64,000 bases of DNA from Cupriavidus sp. D39 (GTDB lineage: Bacteria > Pseudomonadota > Gammaproteobacteria > Burkholderiales > Burkholderiaceae), in the NCBI RefSeq assembly GCF_026627925.1, contig NZ_JAPNLE010000001.1, positions 496,001 to 560,000 on the forward strand, read 5' to 3'. Made by a program: the position numbers and the translations under genes. Positions 36,185 through 46,484 of this stretch are shown here, one piece after another (positions within the stretch are counted from its first letter, which is position 1; every line of letters begins with the position of its first letter). The notes beneath the pieces were generated by a model that was not told the origin of the DNA, searched no databases, and saw nothing but the letters and a program-made list of their open reading frames with translations.

Positions 36185-37667
36185 GGATCTTTCCCGTCCC
36201 GCCGCGGATCAACGCGTCGCGCATCTCGATCGACTTGGGCACCTTGTATTTCGCCAGACGCTCGCGTGCCCAAGCTCGCAGTTCCTCCGTGAGCCCGTCT
36301 TGAGAGTCGCGCAGGACCACGGCGGCGTGGACGGCTTCGCCCCAGTGTGGATCCGGCACGCCGAACACACAGACTTCGAGGACAGCCGGATGCGCAGCGA
36401 TGACGTTCTCGACCTCGATCGGATAGACGTTGTAGCCGCCTGAGATGATCATGAACTGCTTGCGATCTACCAGGTACAGATAGCCATTCTGATCCATCTT
36501 CCCCATGTCTCCCGTCATCAGCCAGCCATTTCTCTTGGCTACCGCAGTCAGTTCCGGCTCGTTCAGATAGCCTTGCATTACGTACCCCCTGCACGGCGAC
36601 CTCACCGATCTCTTCCGGCTCACAGGGGGTGCCGTCAGTCCGCTGCACCTGGACTCGCGAATGCTGCATCGGGAGCCCGCAAGACTCCAGAATCCTCGGA
36701 TTGGTTGTCAGCGCTAGCGAATGGTCCTCCGGGCTGAGCGTCGTGAAAAAGCCGCCGCAGGCCTCGGTTGCGCCATACAATTGCTCGAACGAGGCATTCG
36801 GGAAGGTCGCCGCCGCTCGCCGGATCAGCGCCGGCGGAGTGGGCGCGGAGCCATAGGTAATGCGCCGGACGCTCTGAAGATCGCGTGTGCGCTTCTTTTG
36901 CTCCTCGCAGCAGGCGTTTAGCATCGTCGGCACAAACAGGACCCGGGTGACCCGGTTGGCATCCATCAGATCGAGGGCATAGCCGGGTTCGAAGGCCGGC
37001 ATCACCACCGTGGTGAATCCCTTGGCAACGTTCCACACCGCCAGCAGGCACGGCGTGCCCGCGCCGGGAAAGCAATGGAGCCAGACATCGTCCCTGCGGA
37101 AATCCAGATCGAGCAGCGAATGGCCGATCGAATAGTTGATCGCCTCGTGGGACCAGATCGCGGCCTTCGGCCTTCCGGTCGATCCCGTCGTATAGCAATA
37201 CTGCGCAATCCCATGGTACACGTCGGTCACCGGCGCGCCGGCATGCCGCTCGATCAGCTCGCCATAATCGCCGAATGCCGTCTGCGCATCGCCGGCGCCG
37301 ATCACACGGAGGCCATCGATGGTCGGGGCCAGCGAACGATGCTCATCTTGGACGAACAGCATGCGGGCTCCGCAATGCCGCAAGAGCGTATCGATTTCGC
37401 CGGCCGCCATGCGGTAGTTCACACCGACCCGGATTGCACCGATGCGCGCGGCCGCGTAGATCAGTTCGGTAAGCACCGGACCATCCTTGCTCAGATTCGC
37501 AACGGGGTCTCCTGGGCGAATACCAGGGATACCATCCCGGCAGCCAGCGCGTCGACGCGGCGATCGACCTCCGACCATGTATGAGACAAGCCTGCATATA
37601 CGTAGGCCGTCTTGTCCGGCCAGCGGCGTGCCGCGTTGCGCAACATGTCCGAGATGGTTACTTCCAT
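36141..37667 (-). CDS. AMP-dependent acyl-CoA ligase, two frameshifts
   Basis: About 508 residues from ATG 37667 (MEVTISDMLRNAARRWPDKT). Motifs: IRPGDPVANLSKDGPVLTEL, P-loop YCYTTGSTGRPKAAIWSHEA, FEQLYGATEACGGFFTTLSP, GWLMTGDMGKMDQNGYLYLV, RKQFMIISGGYNVYPIEVEN and the adenylation Lys in GGTGKILKRAERDR. Breaks near 37523 (one base short) and in the C-run 36585-36589 (one base long) are corrected to join frames. It activates a carboxylic acid to its CoA thioester, the expected entry step for the epoxidase pathway. Confidence 0.88.
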
Positions 37668-37745
37668 TGCCGTTCCTCCGTTCGATTTGTCCCCGGCGCA
37701 GCCGCTTACGCCACTGCTATTATTTACTACATTTACGTTTTACCG

Positions 37746-37765
37746 TATGCAAATAATGTTGCATA
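37746..37765. promoter_or_regulatory. Inverted repeat upstream of the acyl-CoA ligase
   Basis: TATGCAA, six bases, TTGCATA: a perfect 7-bp dyad about 80 bases upstream of the ligase start, in AT-rich DNA (37715-37770) inside a GC-rich genome. Likely operator or promoter region; the bound regulator is unknown. Confidence 0.5.
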
Positions 37766-37770
37766 TACGG

Positions 37771-38051
37771 GTTTCTTCGGAGCCGCGGCGCGCGGCTTCA
37801 TTCGCTGATCGACGGCTCTTGGCCCCGATCGTTGGGATGCCGGCGCGCTGCGACTCATGACGGCCGGGACATTGCTGGAGCAGCACGGGGATTCCCAGTT
37901 CAGACGGCCGAATACTCAACGGAGGGTACTGGGCTGGACCATCCTAGTGGGCGCCGAAGGCGCATACCGCCGGCGATCTCGCGAAGGCGTTCCGGGCAAT
38001 CGCGGCTTGGCGGGCCTTGCCCTTCATCGGGGTGCCGAGTGGCAGGGTTGG
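37771..38051. other. Gene-free stretch before the mobile-element zone
   Basis: No coding sequence, RNA gene or element end could be supported here. It separates the ligase promoter from the first ISKra4-like end. Confidence 0.4.
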
Positions 38052-38182
38052 TGTTGAGGGAAACGGCTGAGGGAGCCGTTAAAAATCCTGAGAAGCCGAC
38101 GCAACGGAGTATCGTCTTCGTAACAAAGGGACGGAGGTTCCATGCGATGCACGATCGTTCTTGAGTTCGATGATGGCGATGG
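38052..38182 (+). mobile_element. ISKra4-like element, left end only
   Basis: 131 bases nearly identical to the left end at 55975-56097, from TGTTGAGGGAA through CGCAACGGAGTATCGTCTTC to the start of a transposase gene (ATG at about 38141, MRCTIVLEFDDGDG). The gene is cut after about 14 codons by the ~480-bp repeat that follows. A short dyad AACGGCT/AGCCGTT lies at its start. Confidence 0.6.
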
Positions 38183-38664
38183 CTGTTGCAGATCGCTATT
38201 TCGGCTAATGGCGACCTCAAATTCCGCAAATGTGGGTGCCAGCCAGGATAGATGAAGGAAAAACGCTCTTCTCCTGCCGATGCTCGCGAGTGCTTTCAAT
38301 GGAGATCTCCCTGGCGCGCAGGTCGTGGCGTGAACGCGGATCGCCAGAATACCCCTATTTTTCCGATCTTTCGCGAGGTCATACGCATGGCTCCACCGAA
38401 CTATCACCCTCCCCGTCCGCCCTGCCCGGCCAGCAATAGAATTTCGCCGACACCGGCTCGGCGTGGCCCGTGTTAGCCGAATTAATGATCCGCCGCGCCG
38501 TATTAGGGGAATCGTTGGACATGGACGGAAAATGGCGTTGCTCTTGCACAACGGCAAAAATCGCCACTGAACGGCCGTTTCGCAATATAGATCAATGGTT
38601 TACAGCCATGTGATTGCTAGCTGATATAGCGGTCACCGCTAGCGGAATTAACGATCCTCAACAG
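38183..38664. repeat. ~480-bp interspersed repeat, copy A
   Basis: One of three copies (also 39563-40054 and 56369-56837), all in the same orientation. Imperfect terminal inverted repeats: the left end CTGTTGCAGATCGCT, the right end reading inward CTGTTGAGGATCGTTAATTC. Near the right end the TTAGCCGAATTAATGATCC-type motif recurs in tandem, like internal transposase-binding sites. No convincing protein is encoded. MITE-like; the parent element is unknown. Confidence 0.75.
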
Positions 38665-39431
38665 TTGCGGTCCGAGTCGGTACAGCAGCCTCTCGACGTT
38701 GTCGCGCAGGTTGCACAGCAGATGCCAGCGATCGGAGACTTGCCTGGCTGCCGGCAGCGCGATGTCGACCGCCTCGGAGTAGGCCCCCGCCCGGTCCCTG
38801 GCGACGATCTCGATCGATGGGTGCGCACGCATCCACGCGGTCACCGCAGTTGTTTCCTGCCGGCGAACACTTCGATCGGCTCACGTCGCTCCAGGTCGAC
38901 GATGATCGTTCCGTACTGGTGACCGCGCGCGATCGCCCAGTCATCGATGCCGACGACCCGCGGTCGTGGTTTGCGCTTGCGCCCAGGAGCTCTTCGCAAC
39001 TCCCGCAGCACGGTGTCGGCACTGGTGCGCAAGCCCAAGACGTTAGCAAGCCGGGCTGCCGCCTCACCACCGAGGGCGTGGCCCAGCGCGTGCAACGCCC
39101 GAGCCTGTGATCGCGTTCGACGTTGATGCCGACCGGCCAAGGCGTTGATGTTCTCGGCAAACGTACGACGGGGGCAGCCGGCATTCGCACACTTGAAGCG
39201 ACGCACCTCCACGGCGAGAACGACCCGCTGCTCAAGCATCGGACGTTCTTCCAGCCTGCGCACATAGCTGCCGTGGAGTCGGTTACTCCAACGACGGCAG
39301 GCAGGACAAGGTGCCGCGCGAACCGTACTGCAGGCTTCGACAGTGATGGTCTCCCCTCGCGCGTCGCTGGAGACGACGCGCTTACCCACACGGGCGAGAA
39401 TACGATCGATCCCACCGAGAACTTGGCTCAT
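38665..39431 (-). pseudogene. ISL3-family transposase, C-terminally truncated
   Basis: From ATG 39431 (MSQVLGGIDRILARVGKRVV): zinc-finger region APCPACRRWSNRLHGSYVRR with a second CANAGCPRRTFAEN motif, helix-turn-helix part, then the DDE-type start RPRVVGIDDWAIARGHQYGT (catalytic Asp). A one-base shift near 38855 precedes TAVTAWMRAHPSIEIVARDR and DRAGAYSEAVDIALPAARQV, QVSDRWHLLCNLRDNVERLL. The reading runs into copy A of the repeat and the last ~150-200 residues are missing. It is flanked on both sides by ~480-bp repeats. Confidence 0.85.
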
Positions 39432-39562
39432 GGTAACGATCAACGTAGGGCTAGATCGGCACGAAATCAAGCCCTCGACGCGGCCGTCACACAAAGTGCG
39501 GTCCGCGGATGTGCCGACTCCGCCTCCCGGGCCAACCTTCACTGCAACCACTCCGGCAGTAA

Positions 39563-40054
39563 CTGTTGCAGATCGCTAATTCGGCTAATGGCGATCACTA
39601 ATTGTGCAAATGTGGGTGCCAACCAGGATGGATTTACGATGAAGGTGCAAGATGCCCTTTGTCCTGCCGACGCTCGCGGGCGCTTTCAATGGAGAGCTCA
39701 CCGTCGCGCAGATCGTGGTGTGAACGCGGATCGCCAGAATAGCCCTATTTTTGGGATCTTTCGCGAGGTCATACACATGGCTCTACCGAACTATCACCCT
39801 CCCCGACCGCCCTGCCCGGCCCGCAATAGTATTTCGGCGACACCGCCTCGGCGTAGCCCGCGTTAGCCGAATTAATGATCCGCCGAGCCGTATTAGCCGA
39901 ATTATTGGGCAGGGACAGGGAATGGCGTTGCTCTTGCACAACGGCAAAAATCCCCAAAAAGATGCTAGTTCTACATATAAATCAATAGGTTACAGCCATG
40001 TGATTGCTAGCGGATATAGCGGGCGCCGCTAGCGGAATTAACGATCCTCAACAG
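39563..40054. repeat. ~480-bp interspersed repeat, copy B
   Basis: Same family and orientation as copy A (starts CTGTTGCAGATCGCTAATTC, ends GGAATTAACGATCCTCAACAG minus its first base). With copy A it brackets the truncated ISL3 transposase. No obvious target-site duplication on its flanks. Confidence 0.75.
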
Positions 40055-40139
40055 CAGCTTCATGCGCCCCTATCTCGCAGCGCGGATGGATGCAGAGCCA
40101 GCGCCGCTGACAATCAAAGATAAGGTATGACGACGCCTG

Positions 40140-40538
40140 CTACCGGCAAGGCCAGTTCGCTCCGCTCGGAGGCAGGCGCGTACTAAGCCCCCGCCTCGGA
40201 GGACCCAACTGCAGCCAGCTGGGAAAGCGGCCATCGAATTCCTGCGGAGAAATATCGCTCAGATGCGAACTTGCCTCGTTCGGGAGCGCCACACTGAGTT
40301 CCTTGTGCCATAGCACCAGCCCAGCCATCCGAACGACACGGACGCGCTCCTCTCTCGGAACGGGGTAGGCGGAGACATGTGCGGGAACTGCCACCAATCG
40401 AACACGCCGGCGCAACTCATAACTCAACCACCCCGACGAGTCGCGTCGGACCAATCGCATGGTCGCGACATGCCGATGCAACCAAATCGCTCGCAAGACC
40501 AGAAGAATTAGAAACAGCACCGATACCCGTAACATCAT
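40140..40538 (-). CDS. Hypothetical membrane-anchored protein
   Basis: About 132 residues from ATG 40538. One N-terminal membrane segment (VSVLFLILLVLRAIW), then a basic cytoplasmic or periplasmic part (MRLVRRDSSGWLSYELRRRV; RLVAVPAHVSAYPVPREERV). No family recognised. It lies downstream of the small His-rich membrane ORF on the same strand and adjoins repeat copy B. The codon pattern is less GC-biased than neighbours, so transfer is possible. Confidence 0.45.
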   Translation of the reverse strand: MMLRVSVLFLILLVLRAIWLHRHVATMRLVRRDSSGWLSYELRRRVRLVAVPAHVSAYPVPREERVRVVRMAGLVLWHKELSVALPNEASSHLSDISPQEFDGRFPSWLQLGPPRRGLSTRLPPSGANWPCR

Positions 40539-40659
40539 GTAGCTCCGCTGTGATGCAGCTACTCCCCTAAAAAAACTAGGACTGCCCGCCAACCCGGCAA
40601 GTGTGACCAATAGGGATCTTTTTGTATATAGGGCTTACTACTTGCAACATTCCTCCATC

Positions 40660-40794
40660 TCACAGGCCTGCCGAGATTGCCTCCCACACTAGGTAAGCTA
40701 GTGCCGGCACCAGCAACCAGACCGCAATCGCCAAGTAGTACCGCGCACCGTGATGAGGCGGGTTGGCATGGAAGTGGTGGATCAAGGGTTTCAT
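40660..40794 (-). CDS. Small His-rich single-span membrane protein
   Basis: 44 residues from ATG 40794, with GGAGG five bases upstream (40800-40804). The N-terminus has a His cluster (MKPLIHHFHANPPHHGARYY) followed by one membrane helix (LAIAVWLLVPALAYLVWEAI). No family recognised. Good ribosome-binding site and clean helix make it more convincing than a random frame; a metal-binding or small regulatory role is possible but unproven. Confidence 0.55.
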   Translation of the reverse strand: MKPLIHHFHANPPHHGARYYLAIAVWLLVPALAYLVWEAISAGL

Positions 40795-41023
40795 AGGGGC
40801 CTCCGGCACGATTGCGAAGCACAAAGACCTCTTTTCGAGGATAGGTCTGCCTTCAGCGAGTTACAACGCAAAGCGTATGCCATGCATCAGCCATGGTTGC
40901 GCCTCTGGCGTCTCCTGCCCGCCAGCATAGAACAGGTGCGTGGCCAAGGGTAGGACGCCGACCGATTGCGTTCGCCGTAGGGCTTACTTATGCTTCTTTC
41001 ACCAAGACACCCGGAGCGACGTG

Positions 41024-41221
41024 ATGCCGCAGGACTTCATAGTTTTTGCGACACGAACTGGCTGGAGCTTAAGAGTCGCCGGGGAAACCACGGCAATCCT
41101 GGAACACGAAACGCGAGACGATGCAGTTCGCTTTGGATTCGCAGTTGCCTCGCGAAAAGGCGTCAAGTTGTACGTTCAGAAGGCCGAAGACGAGACTTTG
41201 AGCCTATGGGGTCAGCAATGA
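41024..41221 (+). CDS. Small hypothetical protein
   Basis: 65 residues from ATG 41024, GGAGCGAC upstream. MPQDFIVFATRTGWSLRVAG, ETTAILEHETRDDAVRFGFA, VASRKGVKLYVQKAEDETLS. It resembles small DUF2188-type stress-linked proteins in length and in its beta-strand pattern, but that is only a resemblance. Stands alone between unassigned stretches. Confidence 0.55.
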   Translation: MPQDFIVFATRTGWSLRVAGETTAILEHETRDDAVRFGFAVASRKGVKLYVQKAEDETLSLWGQQ

Positions 41222-41766
41222 CTTGCTGCGATCCAGTCACATACCCAGTGCGCGCATGATCGGTACGGCCCCGGATCGGCGGGAAGCCCGCCACCGTGGA
41301 ACAAGCCCACACGAAGCAGGATGCGGTCCCGTTGGACTCAATTGCCGGCAATCCCGGCAAGTATTCACGTTCGTGAGAGAGTCCGTTTTCCCGACGCCCG
41401 GCCAGTGCAGTTTAGTTTTGCTGGGACGGCGGACGGATAGGACGACGTTCGCCACGTGAGAGGGGGCGCTTCGGTCCACCAGCCTATTTGCGCAGCGAGC
41501 GCGATGCGCGCACGAAGCCACGCAGGAGCGCCACCAGATCGGTTGGACATCATTCCCCCTGGAAAACCTTGCACACCACCAAGACCTGATGCCAGGCAGC
41601 CCTATCGCAGGAGGCCAGGCTCTCTCCTGCCGAGCAGATTGACAGGGCGATGGAGAGAAAATTAGGCGGTTAATTGCATGAAAATGTGAGGACCGACAGT
41701 ACTAATATCGGTTCTGCGCTGCCCTGCGGAGGTTTCTCTTGGGCGGGCAGTATTGCAACCTATTGA
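41222..41766. other. Gene-free stretch
   Basis: Several short frames exist on both strands, but none has a ribosome-binding site, a recognisable motif or consistent codon use. It ends where the patatin-like gene is cut off, so a rearrangement junction probably lies near 41760. Confidence 0.4.
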
Positions 41767-42051
41767 TTAATAGGTGTACCTCTCTGCCGGTTGCGCCACA
41801 GCACGCCAGAAGTCGTGCAGCGCCGGGCGCGCGCCGTCGTGGCCACCCTGCAACAGCCCATATGCCAACACGGCGGCATTCATGGCTCCTGCACTGGTCG
41901 CGCCGACACCCTCAATAGTAAGCCGCCCGTCCCCAAGCAACTGGTCGAGCACGCCCCACGGGAACGCACCGTGCATCCCGCCGCCCTGCAAAGCGAGTGC
42001 GATCGGCTTTTGCGCGCCATTACCCCGCTGTCTTCCGTTCGTTGTAGCCAT
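41767..42051 (-). pseudogene. Patatin-like phospholipase, N-terminal fragment
   Basis: 94 residues from ATG 42051. Contains the oxyanion GGG motif PIALALQGGGMHGAFPWGVL and the nucleophile region GVGATSAGAMNAAVLAYGLL (GxSxG-like ATSAGA). The catalytic Asp half is missing; the frame ends at 41767 soon after FWRAVAQPAE. RssA/patatin acyl hydrolases usually exceed 280 residues. It begins 30 bases after the cyclase gene on the same strand. Confidence 0.75.
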
Positions 42052-42081
42052 CCCGAAGCTCCTCGGTGGTGCTGCTGGGCA

Positions 42082-43275
42082 TCATGGGCGCTGCGCGTCG
42101 TTCCGGCTGGTCAGGAACCACGTGCGCAGCTCACCCACGCCTTTGGCTGCAATCGTGCCACGCTCCTCGAACAAGAATGGCTCCGCGAGGTACTGCCGGG
42201 TGGCCTCCGTAATCTGCACGCGACCGGCCACGCCATGGGACTCCATACGGCTGGCGATATTGACGGCGTCGCCCCACAAGTCATAGATGAACTTGCGCTT
42301 GCCGACGACGCCGGCCACCACCGCACCACTGTTGATGCCAACACGCAACTGCAAGCTGTAGCCGCTGCGCGCATTGAAGCCGGCCAGCGCGTCGATCATG
42401 TCCAGCGCCATGTGCGCCGCCCGTGCTGCGTGATCGGCCGCCGCGACCGGCAGCCCTGCGGCAGCCATGTAGGCATCGCCGATGGTCTTGATCTTCTCGA
42501 GGCCGCGATGGTCGGCAATGCTGTCGAAGTCGGTGAAGATCTCATCGAGCACCGCCACCAGCCGCTCGGGGTTCATGCCGGCAGAAAAGCGGGTGAATTC
42601 AACGATGTCGGCGAACAATACAGTTGCCGCCTGAAAACTGTCGGCAATCACTCCGGGGTGCGCCTTCAGGCGCTCGGCAATCGGGTAGGGCAGCACGTTG
42701 AGCAGCAACCGCTCCGACACCTGCTGCTCCGCGACGATCTTGTCGTACAGCTCCTTAAGCTCGTCTCTCTGATGGCGGATCAGCTCGCGGCTGGTCTCCA
42801 GCGCCTGTTCGGCTTGCCGGCGCTCGACGATCTCCTGCTGCAGCTGCGCGTTTTGCGCCTCCAGCCGCTGTTGCATCGCATGCAGGTTCAAGTGCGTGCC
42901 GACCCGCGCCATCACTTCGTCGATCTGCAGCGGTTTGGTGACATAGTCGACCCCGCCCGCCTTGAACGCAGTGATCTTGTGCTCGGTCTCGGTCAGCGAG
43001 GTCATGAAAATCACCGGGATCTTTCGGGTGCTTGCCAGCGCCTTCAAGCGGCGGCAGACTTCAAAGCCGTCCAGTCCCGGCATCATCACGTCGAGCAGGA
43101 TCAGGTCCGGCTGTACAAAGTCGGCGCGTTGCAGCCCTTCTTCGCCGTCCTGCGCGACGACGATCCGAAAGCCGTGGTCCTCAAGACTTTCCACGATCAC
43201 GTCCAGGTTGGCTGGCGTGTCATCCACAATCAGGATCGTGTGGGTGCCCGTTTCCTGTGCCGAGGTCGCCGTCAT
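42082..43275 (-). CDS. Response regulator with class III adenylate/guanylate cyclase domain
   Basis: 397 residues. REC domain (TILIVDDTPANLDVIVESLE; DLILLDVMMPGLDGFEVCRR with the phospho-Asp; VDYVTKPLQIDEVMARVGTH), coiled coil (~125-180; EAQNAQLQQEIVERRQAEQA), then a class III cyclase (ATVLFADIVEFTRFSAGMNP with the metal Asp; EKIKTIGDAYMAAAGLPVAA; VAGVVGKRKFIYDLWGDAVN; ASRMESHGVAGRVQITEATR). It makes cAMP or cGMP when phosphorylated, presumably by the hybrid kinase whose stop overlaps its start (ATGA). Confidence 0.93.
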   Translation of the reverse strand: MTATSAQETGTHTILIVDDTPANLDVIVESLEDHGFRIVVAQDGEEGLQRADFVQPDLILLDVMMPGLDGFEVCRRLKALASTRKIPVIFMTSLTETEHKITAFKAGGVDYVTKPLQIDEVMARVGTHLNLHAMQQRLEAQNAQLQQEIVERRQAEQALETSRELIRHQRDELKELYDKIVAEQQVSERLLLNVLPYPIAERLKAHPGVIADSFQAATVLFADIVEFTRFSAGMNPERLVAVLDEIFTDFDSIADHRGLEKIKTIGDAYMAAAGLPVAAADHAARAAHMALDMIDALAGFNARSGYSLQLRVGINSGAVVAGVVGKRKFIYDLWGDAVNIASRMESHGVAGRVQITEATRQYLAEPFLFEERGTIAAKGVGELRTWFLTSRNDAQRP

Positions 43276-45187
43276 GGCGCTGGCCTCCTTTCCAGGTGCC
43301 GCTCCACAAGGCTTAGAATGGCTTTGGACTGGTACCCCTTAGCCAACAGGCGCAGTTGGTCGGCGAACGGACGATAGCGCTCATCGAGCTCGGCTAAGTG
43401 AGCGGCGCGCTGCACTATGTCGCGCATGTTTCCCTCCCGCGCCAGACGATGCAGGATTTCCATCTCCTGCGCCGGTGGCACCAGCAGCGGCCCGGGCGCC
43501 TGATGTTCGGGAGCGGATCTCGCTGGCGGCGCTGCGTAAGTCCAGCTGAGCTTCAGCAGGCTGGCGATCTGTGCCAGGAGCATGCCGAAGTCGATCGGTT
43601 TGGGCTGGAACGCGCTCATTCCGGCTGCCAGGCTGCCCTCTTTGTCGCCACCGGAAGCGCTGGCGGAAATCGCGATGATCGGCACATCCTTCTGGGCCGG
43701 CAGCTGGCGCAGGCGGCGCGTGGCTTCCAGCCCGCCCATCTCCGGCATGACGATGTCCATCAAGATCAAGTCCGGGCGCAAGGTTTGGGCTTTTTCCAGT
43801 CCCTCGCAGCCGTTTTCCGCCTCGACCATCTCAAAGCCGACCTGGCCCAGCATGTCGACCACCACGGCCCGATTCTCGGCCACATCATCGACGACCAACA
43901 CCTTCTTGCGCGGTCCCTGATAGCCGGTCACGACCCCTGCGGCAGACGGCGGCGCGACCTCGAGCTCGACCACCGGCAGTTCCAGCTCGAACCAGAAGGT
44001 GCTGCCCTGGCCGATCCGGCTCTCGACCCGGATCTCGCCCCCATCAGGCGCACAAAGCGCTGGCTGATGGCCAGGCCCAGGCCGCTGCCCCCAGCCGGCG
44101 CTGCGCGTCGCCGCCTTGCTCGAAAGGCTGGAAGATGGATTCCAATTGCTCCTCGCGGATGCCAATGCCGGTGTCTTGCACTTCGAAGCGCAGCCGGGCG
44201 GGAGAAAAAACGCACCCGCAGGCTGACCTGACCGCGGTCGGTGAACTTGACCGCATTGGCCAGCAGGTTGAGCAGCGCCTGGCGCAGCCGCTTCTCGTCG
44301 GCGCGTATGCCGCCGGGCAAGTCCGGCGCGGTGTCGCAGATAAAGGCCAGCCCCTTCTGCTCCGCCTTGACGCTGATGATCTCGGCAATGATGCGCAGGA
44401 ACTTGACCAGCGGGATGTCGGTGAGGCTGAGCTCCTGCTTGCCGGCTTCGATCTTGGCGAAATCGAGTACATCGTTGATGAGCGTCAGCAGTTGCTCGCC
44501 GCTTTGCTGGATCACGCGCAGCCCCGCGACCTGCCGCTCGCCCAGCGTGGTGTCCCGCAGCAGTATCTGCGCGTAGCCAAGAATACCGTTCAGCGGCGTG
44601 CGCAGCTCATGGCTCATGCTGGCAAGGAAATCAGATTTCGCGCGGTTGGCTCTTTCCGCCGCGGCCTGCAGCTGCTTTTGGTCCTCAATGTCAGTGCTGG
44701 TCCCAACCCATTTGACGATATGTCCATTCAAGTCTTTAAGCGGTAATCCGCGGGCCAGATGCCATCGATAAATGTCATCGGAGGCTCTCTTCCAGCGGTA
44801 TTCAGTTTCATAATCTTCACCGCTCTTTAATGAGCTCGTCCAGCGATCGATGGTGGGTTGCAAATCATTCGGGTGGAGTGCTTGAGTCCAGCCCCACCCT
44901 TGGAGTTGCTCAAAAGTAAGTCCCGTATAGGTGATCCACCGTTGATTGCTGTAGTCGATCCAACCATCCGGCATGGCTGTCCACACTATTTGGGGCATCG
45001 CATCTGCAAGCGACCTGAAGCGCCGTTCGCCCTCATCAATTTCGTCTGCTAAAGAAGGCAATTTTTCCGGGGGCTGGACATGTTTGCCTACCTGAATAAG
45101 AGAAAAAATATTGTTGGCAGCGCGCCCACGCTTTGCTAGTCGCGGCCCATCGATCAAGGCGTCGTCCGCTTCCACCAACCCGTGCAA
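43272..45187 (-). CDS. PAS hybrid histidine kinase, three frameshifts
   Basis: About 640 residues. PAS ([40 protein letters not shown]), HisKA with phospho-His ([20 protein letters not shown]), HATPase ([57 protein letters not shown]), receiver ([40 protein letters not shown]), and a helical C-terminus. Breaks near 44213 (extra T), 44095 and 44045 (G-run short by one each) fall in homopolymers. Soluble, no membrane helix. It overlaps the cyclase gene, forming a two-component pair. Confidence 0.87.
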
Positions 45188-45797
45188 ACGGTATTACTTA
45201 TCCCGTTCACTCATCACCGGGCCATACGCAGCATAGTGTGTGCCGTGATCGATGACACGTCAAGCTGCTCGGACCAGCGCAAAGCGGAAATGCCGCCCTT
45301 GTCCGAAACCGTCAGGCATATGGCCGAGAACCATTTCTGCAGCGGCAGTTTGCTGGTGCGAACCCAGCCTCACACGGCCGCCAAACGATCTGATTACTCG
45401 TTCCTAGCCCCATATCACTTTCCCTCTAACATGCAGCGCATCTCGTCTCATGCGAACTGTGAGTGCCATTTTCCAGTGCGCAAGTAAGGCTAACCGGTAT
45501 CGATACAGTCAAGACACAGAGTTAAGATCACTTACGTTCAAATCAAGCTCCCGCGACAGAGAAAAAAGTATCGTGCACCCTTTTCAGAATCACGCGGGCC
45601 GTGGGTCGTGCCAGCCGACCAGAACAGCACCATGCCCAGCCCAAGCGCTTTCCCGTTCTCAACGAAATCGCCGGGCAAGAACATGAGCTGTTTCATCGGC
45701 TACCGAGCAAAATGCGCAGGAGTCTTAGCCTCAGGGGCGAAGTAGGGGTTATGAGCCGGAACCCCAGATTTGCCGGAAGTCTTTTTGATTCAGCAGG
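45188..45797. other. Gene-free stretch
   Basis: No supported gene. The base composition drops toward AT between 45400 and 45560, unlike the flanks, which suggests foreign or decayed DNA. Confidence 0.4.
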
Positions 45798-46240
45798 TTA
45801 GACGTTATTTTGCGCAGCAAAGGCCTGATTCATTTGCCGCGCGCGCTGGATTTCGTCGCCATGCAGGTACATCGAGGTTGTTACGATTGATGCATGCCGT
45901 AGGTTATCGTGCACTGTCATCAATTCGGCACCCCGGGCCAGCGCGTGTGACTATGCCGTATCCAGTGAGGGCTCTCGCACGGCGAAGCTTTTCGGCGGTC
46001 ATTGGATGATCGGCTTGGATCACGTCCGCTGCCCGCGTGAAGAAACGTCGCATCACCCGCCACAGGCGCGCACCGGCAATGCCAGCGATGCCGTCCTCGC
46101 CAGGGCTAGCGACCAGCGGCATTTTGGGGTTCCAGCCCGCCGGCGTGACGCTCGTCAATGATCGAGGTGTAGTCGGCCGTATCCATGTCCGGATATCGCA
46201 CCGGCACGATCTGCCTGGCGAGCTCGACGAAAGCACAAGC
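45798..46240 (-). pseudogene. Tyrosine recombinase (integrase), degraded C-terminal part
   Basis: Pieces in several minus frames give the integrase C-terminal order: GIAGARLWRVMRRFFTRAAD, DHPMTAEKLRRA, SPHWIRHSHT (the HxxR box), HALARGAELMTVHDNLRHAS, IVTTSMYLHGDEIQRARQMN with the likely nucleophile Tyr, stop at 45798. At least two frameshifts; the N-terminal DNA-binding part is not visible. Probable remnant of an integrated element. Confidence 0.7.
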
Positions 46241-46334
46241 AGTTCCATTGTCGCTTCTCCGTCCGCCATACGGCCCGTGGAGATGGTCACTCCCCCGACT
46301 AGTTCGTTGTCCTGTCGCGGCTTACTTCCAAGCG

Positions 46335-46460
46335 AATCGAGCACGGGGGCTGCGTCCCGAAGCCGCCCCGCGCGATGCTGAATGGGGCGAGCGGTATTTT
46401 CACATCAGCGATCCCGACGGTCATGAGTTGAGCTTCGCGAAACTGTTAGCGGCGGCGTAG
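46335..46460 (+). pseudogene. VOC/glyoxalase-family C-terminal fragment
   Basis: The last ~41 residues only: RPEAAPRDAEWGERYFHISD, PDGHELSFAKLLAAA, the typical end of vicinal-oxygen-chelate proteins (metal-ligand Glu in DPDGHELSF). Nothing upstream continues the fold; it abuts the integrase remnant. Confidence 0.6.
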
Positions 46461-46484
46461 AGGGTCGCGTGGGCTCTCAGCCAG

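Noticed and set aside
38183..40054. Small open frames inside the ~480-bp repeats as genes
   Set aside because: Frames on both strands vary between the three copies and carry no motif; the conservation follows the DNA element, not a protein.
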